NCBI GenBank assembly: GCA_030066655.1
Contig: JASJBE010000005.1
Coordinates: forward strand, 1-45,566
Length of the DNA stretch: 45,566 bases
Reading direction: 5' to 3'
Source: Woeseiaceae bacterium
GTDB taxonomy: Bacteria; Pseudomonadota; Gammaproteobacteria; Steroidobacterales; Woeseiaceae
The notes beneath the pieces are model-generated. The model searched no databases. It was not told the DNA's origin and saw only the letters and a program-made list of their open reading frames with translations. Each line of letters starts with the position of its first letter. Positions within the stretch are counted from its first letter, which is position 1. The position numbers and the translations under genes were made by a program. Below, piece after piece: positions 40,843 to 45,566 of this stretch.

Positions 40843-41017
40843 CTGTGTCTCCTGAAAGTATTATGTCCAATCCATATGGACCGTCGCTTCGGGCAGTATA
40901 TGTAAAGGAGGTGCAGCGCAAAGTGTGCAGGGCGTCCGGATTGACAATATGTGACCTGGCGCACAACCAAAGTGCAGGTTGCGTCACGTTTAGGCCTGCC
41001 AAGCCGGACAGGTTTAA

Positions 41018-42949
41018 CTAGCCGTCAGAGGCGCCTGTACGGCGCGCGTCGATCTCGTCCTCGAGCTCGGAAAGTAGATCTTTGAACGGCAGCACCCGCT
41101 GCTTTTTCGACCCCAGTCGACGGACGGCGACCGTCTTGTCGTCCACTTCACGCTGCCCCACTGCCAGCAGCACGGGGACCTTGGCGACGCTGTGTTCGCG
41201 CACCTTGTAGGAGATTTTCTCGTTTCTCGTATCCGCCTCGGCACGAATACCGGCGGCGCGCAGAGTCTCCAGCAGCTCGTAGGCATAGTCATCGGCGTCC
41301 GACGTGATCGTCAGGACCTTGACCTGGGTCGGCGCCAGCCACAGCGGCAGGTTGCCGGCGTGGTGCTCGATCAGGATGCCGATGAATCGCTCCAGCGAGC
41401 CGAAGATCGCCCGGTGCAACATGACCGGGAAGTGCTTATTGCCGTCCTCGCCGATATAGGTCGCGCCGAGCCTGCTTGGCATATTCAAATCGACCTGCAG
41501 CGTCCCGCACTGCCAGTCACGGCCGATGGCGTCACGCAAAACGAACTCGAGCTTCGGTCCATAGAAGGCGCCTTCGCCGGGGTTGTGCGAGTAATCGAGT
41601 CCCGCGACTTTCAGCGCCTCGAGCAACGCGTTTTCTGCCGTGTCCCAGACCGCGTCATCGCCGACGCGTACCTCCGGACGATCGGAGAACTTGATCCGGA
41701 CATCCTCGAAGCCGAAATCACGATAGAGGCTGAGAATCAGCTGGCACACGGCCAGAGACTCATCGGTTATCTGCTCGGGCGTGCAGAAGATGTGCGCATC
41801 ATCCTGCGTGAAAGCACGCACGCGCATCATGCCGTGCAATGCGCCAGACGGCTCATAGCGATGGACCTTGCCGAATTCTGCAAGCCGGTAGGGCAGGTCG
41901 CGGTAGCTCGTTATACCCTGTTTGAAGACCTGCACATGGCCCGGGCAGTTCATCGGCTTGATGGCGTATTTGCGACCGTCAACCGTCTCGGTCGTGTACA
42001 TATTCTCGCCGAAGGAGTCCCAGTGCCCGGACGCCTGCCACAGCGAGCTGTCCATCAGCTCGGGCGTGTTGATTTCCTGGTAGCCAACCGCGTTCTGCTG
42101 TTCGCGCATGAAGGAAACCAGCTGCTGGAACAGCGCCCAGCCCTTCGGATGCCAGAACACCGCGCCGGGGGCCTCCTCCTGGAAATGGAACAGGTCCATG
42201 ATCCTGCCCAGGCGGCGGTGGTCGCGTTTCTCGGCTTCCTCGAGCATGTGCAGGTACTGGCGCAGTTGCTTGTCATTCGACCAGGCCGTGCCGTACACGC
42301 GCTGCAGCATTTCGTTGTTGGAGTCGCCGCGCCAGTACGCGCCGGACACGTGAGTCAGCTTGAAGGCCTTACCCAGCCGTCCCGTCGACGGTAGATGGGG
42401 ACCGCGGCAGAGATCGATGAAGTCGCCCTGCCGATACAGCGTCAGCTCCTGGTCTTCCGGAATACCCTCGATAATCTCGGCCTTGTATTCCTCACCCTGG
42501 TCGCGAAAGAACTTGACCGCGTCGTCGCGTGTCCAGACCTCGCGAATCAGCTCCTCGTCGCGGTCGACGATGTCTCGCATGCGTTCTTCGATGACTTCGA
42601 GGTCGGCGTCGGTGAACGGCTCCGATCGCGCGAAATCGTAATAGAAGCCGTTTTCGATGGCAGGCCCGATCGTTACCTGTGTATCGGGCCAGATTTCCTT
42701 CACGGCCTCGGCCATCACGTGGGCGGCGTCATGCCGCAACAGCTCCAGGCCGTCGTCCGAATCTCGCGTGATGATCTCGATGGCCGCGTCGGCCTCGATC
42801 GGTCGCGTCAGGTCCCACAGCTCACCGTCCACCCGGACGGCGACCGCATCCTTCTCGAGGCGTTTGCCGATCCCGGCAGCAATCTGCGAGCCGGTGACCG
42901 CGGAGTCGAAATCCCGAACTGAGCCGTCGGGCAAGCTGATCTGGGGCAT
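41018..42949 (-). CDS. thrS: Threonyl-tRNA synthetase
   Basis: 643 aa, matching E. coli ThrRS (642). TGS domain 1-61 ([22 protein letters not shown]), editing domain with HDAAH (His73, His77) and [10 protein letters not shown], catalytic core with [11 protein letters not shown] (zinc Cys) and the class II motifs 2 and 3 ([35 protein letters not shown] and [10 protein letters not shown]), anticodon-binding domain from about 540. It charges tRNA-Thr. In E. coli it is followed by infC, which is not the case here: the receiver-TonB gene lies downstream. Confidence 0.98.
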   Translation of the reverse strand: MPQISLPDGSVRDFDSAVTGSQIAAGIGKRLEKDAVAVRVDGELWDLTRPIEADAAIEIITRDSDDGLELLRHDAAHVMAEAVKEIWPDTQVTIGPAIENGFYYDFARSEPFTDADLEVIEERMRDIVDRDEELIREVWTRDDAVKFFRDQGEEYKAEIIEGIPEDQELTLYRQGDFIDLCRGPHLPSTGRLGKAFKLTHVSGAYWRGDSNNEMLQRVYGTAWSNDKQLRQYLHMLEEAEKRDHRRLGRIMDLFHFQEEAPGAVFWHPKGWALFQQLVSFMREQQNAVGYQEINTPELMDSSLWQASGHWDSFGENMYTTETVDGRKYAIKPMNCPGHVQVFKQGITSYRDLPYRLAEFGKVHRYEPSGALHGMMRVRAFTQDDAHIFCTPEQITDESLAVCQLILSLYRDFGFEDVRIKFSDRPEVRVGDDAVWDTAENALLEALKVAGLDYSHNPGEGAFYGPKLEFVLRDAIGRDWQCGTLQVDLNMPSRLGATYIGEDGNKHFPVMLHRAIFGSLERFIGILIEHHAGNLPLWLAPTQVKVLTITSDADDYAYELLETLRAAGIRAEADTRNEKISYKVREHSVAKVPVLLAVGQREVDDKTVAVRRLGSKKQRVLPFKDLLSELEDEIDARRTGASDG

Positions 42950-42979
42950 GGAAAGACCGTGCGCTATCCGTTAAACGCT

Positions 42980-43036
42980 GCGATTGTACACGCGCTTTGC
43001 GCTGGTCCATAGCCGGTTATCAATGTGTACAATCGC
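42980..43036. promoter_or_regulatory. 12-bp inverted repeat between divergent thrS and glnS
   Basis: GCGATTGTACAC (42980-42991) and GTGTACAATCGC (43025-43036) are perfect inverted copies separated by 33 bp. Each arm contains TACAAT reading outward toward its gene, so they may be the -10 boxes of thrS and glnS. The -35 places are not convincing on either side. The identical 12 bases suggest either shared regulator binding or paired promoters. The rest of the 217-bp gap holds no other signal. Confidence 0.5.
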
Positions 43037-43166
43037 GGGAAAGCCGGCGCGGTGGGCTTACTAGAAAACTCGCCGACGACGGAAATACGGGTATCGAGGG
43101 AATCCTGTCGCAACCGCGGCCGCGTCGCGTAGAATACGCCGCCTCCACTAACGTAACCAGCCACCG

Positions 43167-44849
43167 ATGAATGACGAAACACCGCGCGATTTTATTCGCC
43201 AGATAATCCACAGCGACCTCGAGTCTGGCAAGCACGATGAGATCGTCACGCGGTTCCCTCCGGAGCCAAACGGCTATCTGCACATCGGGCACGTCATGTC
43301 GATCTGCCTGAATTTCGGGGTGGCCGCGGAGACCGGCGGGCGTACGTTCCTCCGCTACGACGACACCAACCCCGGTAAGGAGGACGTCGAATTCGTCGAG
43401 GCCATCGAGCGTGACGTCCACTGGCTGGGTTTCGACTGGCAGGATCGGCTCACGCACGCGTCGAGCTACTTCGAGGAACTCTACCAGGCCGCCGAGAAGC
43501 TCATAGAGCTCGGCCTGGCGTACGTCGACAGCCTGAGCGCCGACGAGATCAGGGCGTACCGGGGCACATTGACCGAGCCGGGCAAGAACAGCCCGTATCG
43601 CGATCGAAGCGTCGACGAGAATCTCGAGATGTTTAAGAAGATGCGCGCCGGCGACTACAAAGACGGCGAGCACGTGCTGCGCGCGAAGATCGACATGGCG
43701 TCGCCGAATATGAATCTTCGCGATCCTGCGCTGTACCGGATCCGCCATACGGAACACCAGAACACCGGGGATGCCTGGTGCATCTACCCGATGTACGATT
43801 TTGCGCACACGCTGTCGGATGCGTTCGAGGAAATCACGCATTCGCTGTGCACGCTCGAATTCGAAGATCACCGGCCGCTGTATGACTGGTTCCTCGATCA
43901 GCTCAAGCCACCGCATCGCCCCCGCCAGATCGAGTTCTCGAGGCTGAACCTGGCGTACACGATAACGAGCAAGCGCAAGCTGCTGCAGTTGATTGACGAC
44001 GGCGTCGTCAAAGGCTGGAAAGACCCGCGCATGCCGACCATCGCCGGTATGCGTCGACGCGGCTACCCGGCGGCCGCGCTTCGCGACTTCGTCAAGCGCG
44101 GCGGCGTGACGAAAAAAGACAAACTGATCGAGATGGGCGTGCTGGAGAATTGCGTTCGGGAAGTCTACGGCGACGCGGCCGAGCGACGCATGGCGGTACT
44201 GAAGCCGCTGAAGCTTACCCTGACCAACTATCCGGAAGGGCAGGTCGAAATGATGGAGTCGATGAATCATCCGAACGATCCGTCGATGGGCACCCGCGAA
44301 GTCCCGTTCAGTCGCGAGATCTGGATCGAGCAGGACGACTTCATGGAAGAGGCGCCGCGCAAGTTCTTTCGATTGAAGCCCGGCGGAGAGGTTCGCCTGC
44401 GCAATGCCTACATCATCCAGTGCAACGAGGTCATCAAGGACGACGACGGCAACGTGATCGAGCTCCGTTGCACCTACGACCCGGACACACGCAGCGGCTC
44501 GGCCAAGAGTGACCGCAAGGTCAAGGGTACGATCCACTGGGTATCTGCACAGCACGCCATGGATGCAGAAGTGCGCCTGTACGATCGACTCTTTACGGTT
44601 CCTAACCCGAATACGGCCGAGAAGCTGTCGGACGTGCTGAACCCGAAGTCGCTGGAAGTGACGGCGGCGAAGCTGGAACCTTCGCTGGGCAAGCTTCGGC
44701 AGGGCGAGGCCGTTCAGTTCGAGCGACTCGGGTACTTCTGCCTCGACAGCGAGGACAGCACGGCAGAATCGCCGGTGTTCAATCGCGTCGTGACGCTGCG
44801 CGACTCGTGGGCAAAGATCGAAAAAGAGGCGATGGCCTCAAACGGATAG
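43167..44849 (+). CDS. glnS: Glutaminyl-tRNA synthetase
   Basis: 560 aa; E. coli GlnRS is 554. Class I synthetase with [24 protein letters not shown] (HIGH at 39-42), ATP/tRNA residues [11 protein letters not shown], the acceptor-end domain and the KMSKS equivalent [11 protein letters not shown] near 268. The C-terminal beta-barrel anticodon domain includes [16 protein letters not shown]. It charges tRNA-Gln directly. The start is ATG 43167, 130 bp from the dyad. Its stop overlaps the convergent SAM hydrolase gene by 12 bp. Confidence 0.98.
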   Translation: MNDETPRDFIRQIIHSDLESGKHDEIVTRFPPEPNGYLHIGHVMSICLNFGVAAETGGRTFLRYDDTNPGKEDVEFVEAIERDVHWLGFDWQDRLTHASSYFEELYQAAEKLIELGLAYVDSLSADEIRAYRGTLTEPGKNSPYRDRSVDENLEMFKKMRAGDYKDGEHVLRAKIDMASPNMNLRDPALYRIRHTEHQNTGDAWCIYPMYDFAHTLSDAFEEITHSLCTLEFEDHRPLYDWFLDQLKPPHRPRQIEFSRLNLAYTITSKRKLLQLIDDGVVKGWKDPRMPTIAGMRRRGYPAAALRDFVKRGGVTKKDKLIEMGVLENCVREVYGDAAERRMAVLKPLKLTLTNYPEGQVEMMESMNHPNDPSMGTREVPFSREIWIEQDDFMEEAPRKFFRLKPGGEVRLRNAYIIQCNEVIKDDDGNVIELRCTYDPDTRSGSAKSDRKVKGTIHWVSAQHAMDAEVRLYDRLFTVPNPNTAEKLSDVLNPKSLEVTAAKLEPSLGKLRQGEAVQFERLGYFCLDSEDSTAESPVFNRVVTLRDSWAKIEKEAMASNG

Positions 44850-45566
44850 CCCGTTCCTGACGACGATCGGAGCGCCGCGCCCGGCGCCGAGGCTGTCCGC
44901 GGCATTTCCCTCCGAACGCGCGATTTCCACGAAGCCGAAGGAATTCACGAGCGCGAGGTACTTGCCGGGCTCCGCGCGCCCGTAGGTCTCGATAATCGGT
45001 AAATCGAGGCCTGCGAAATGAACGACGGGATCCGTCATGGCCTCGATCATCGACTGCTCGATCGTGCTGATGAGGTTACCGAAGGTATCGATAGTAATGA
45101 CGACGCCTGACACCTGGTCGGCCGTCACCAGGGGGGTGTCGACCCAGTTGGGTATCCACTCGCTCGTCGGCGTGCCGACGTCGGCGAATCTCAATCGGCC
45201 GGCAGCGACCTCGGCGGCGATCGGCGCGAAGATGTCGCGACCGTGGAAGGTATTGCTGGCCTCGCCGAGACCCAGTTGGCCGATGGCGTCTGCATCGAGG
45301 TGATATACTGTGGCTTCCGGGTGTCGATCCAGCAGTTGCGCCAGCAGGCCGTTGTCGGGTGCCATGAATAACTGGTCGTCGCATTCGGCGAGCAGGATCT
45401 TTCGCTCCGTGCCGACACCCGGATCGACGATGGCTAAATGGACGCTGCCTTTCGGGAAGTAGCTGTAGGAGGCGCTGACCCAGAAGCCGGCTTCAGGCGG
45501 CCACTGCGCGGGAATGTCGTGGATCAGGTCGACGATCGATGCGTCCGGGAAGCGTTTCAGGATCAC
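44838..45566 (-). CDS. SAM hydrolase/DUF62-family protein, 5' end outside the window
   Basis: 242 codons are visible; the first codon in view (GTG at 45566) is probably internal, as the family starts with MIVLFTDFG about 20 residues earlier. The family is S-adenosyl-L-methionine hydroxide adenosyltransferase (SAM to adenosine and methionine). Seen: [65 protein letters not shown] and the C-terminal [20 protein letters not shown]. It overlaps glnS by 12 bp at the 3' end. Confidence 0.93.
   Translation of the reverse strand: MILKRFPDASIVDLIHDIPAQWPPEAGFWVSASYSYFPKGSVHLAIVDPGVGTERKILLAECDDQLFMAPDNGLLAQLLDRHPEATVYHLDADAIGQLGLGEASNTFHGRDIFAPIAAEVAAGRLRFADVGTPTSEWIPNWVDTPLVTADQVSGVVITIDTFGNLISTIEQSMIEAMTDPVVHFAGLDLPIIETYGRAEPGKYLALVNSFGFVEIARSEGNAADSLGAGRGAPIVVRNGLSV

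Noticed and set aside
1-45566. tRNA, rRNA, insertion sequence, prophage or toxin-antitoxin genes
   Set aside because: None was recognised in intergenic regions or among the proteins; the window is core and metabolic genes.

Overview
The window is GC-rich and densely coded. It looks like a chromosomal segment of a gammaproteobacterium: fabA-fabB pair, cbb3 oxidase cluster in the order ccoNOQP-(small gene)-ccoG-ccoH-ccoIS, type II QueF, GlnRS, cyanophycin genes. A free-living, probably aquatic or sediment lineage fits, but that placement is inference. No tRNA, rRNA, insertion sequence, prophage or CRISPR array was found.

Layout. 1-90: tail of a ferredoxin-reductase-type gene. 443-2212: fabA-fabB (unsaturated fatty acid synthesis). 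2645-4323: S-formylglutathione hydrolase and a TauE/SafE permease. 13157 down to 4363 (minus): the cbb3 terminal oxidase with its maturation genes, including the copper ATPase ccoI. 13382-17590: a hybrid sensor kinase divergent from ccoN, a UspE-type stress protein, a small DksA/TraR-type protein and a FixJ-type regulator, a plausible low-oxygen regulatory group. 21341 down to 17727 (minus): a self-contained TetR / membrane fusion lipoprotein / ABC ATPase / permease efflux operon with a promoter and paired operators. Then ribA and queF. 23215-28524: cyanophycinase, cyanophycin synthetase and a stand-alone Mur-ligase homologue. Then a lipase-like hydrolase and an EVE protein; a phosphate module (PhoU-like DUF47 + Pit) behind a candidate Pho box; gamma-glutamyltransferase, an MFS transporter, thioredoxin, XdhC, a second TetR, an unusual receiver-receiver-TonB fusion, divergent thrS and glnS, and a truncated SAM hydrolase at the edge.

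The most striking signal is a pattern shared by three unrelated genes. At the 3' end of fabB (8 extra 48-bp units), the 5' end of ccoI (4 extra 47-bp units) and the 3' end of the receiver-TonB gene (5 extra units of about 92 bp), the terminal codons of the gene, with stop codon or with RBS and start codon, are repeated in tandem outside the gene. The 3' copies differ from the live gene ends almost only at synonymous codon positions, including Ser TCA/AGC/TCC and Leu TTA/CTC/CTG swaps. In the third array the non-coding linker is invariant over 20 nt while the coding part varies synonymously. Damage (lost stop, frameshift, missense) is concentrated in the units farthest from the 3' gene ends. 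This suggests that each copy once served, or can serve, as the working end of its gene. I know of no named system that matches; the mechanism is inference.
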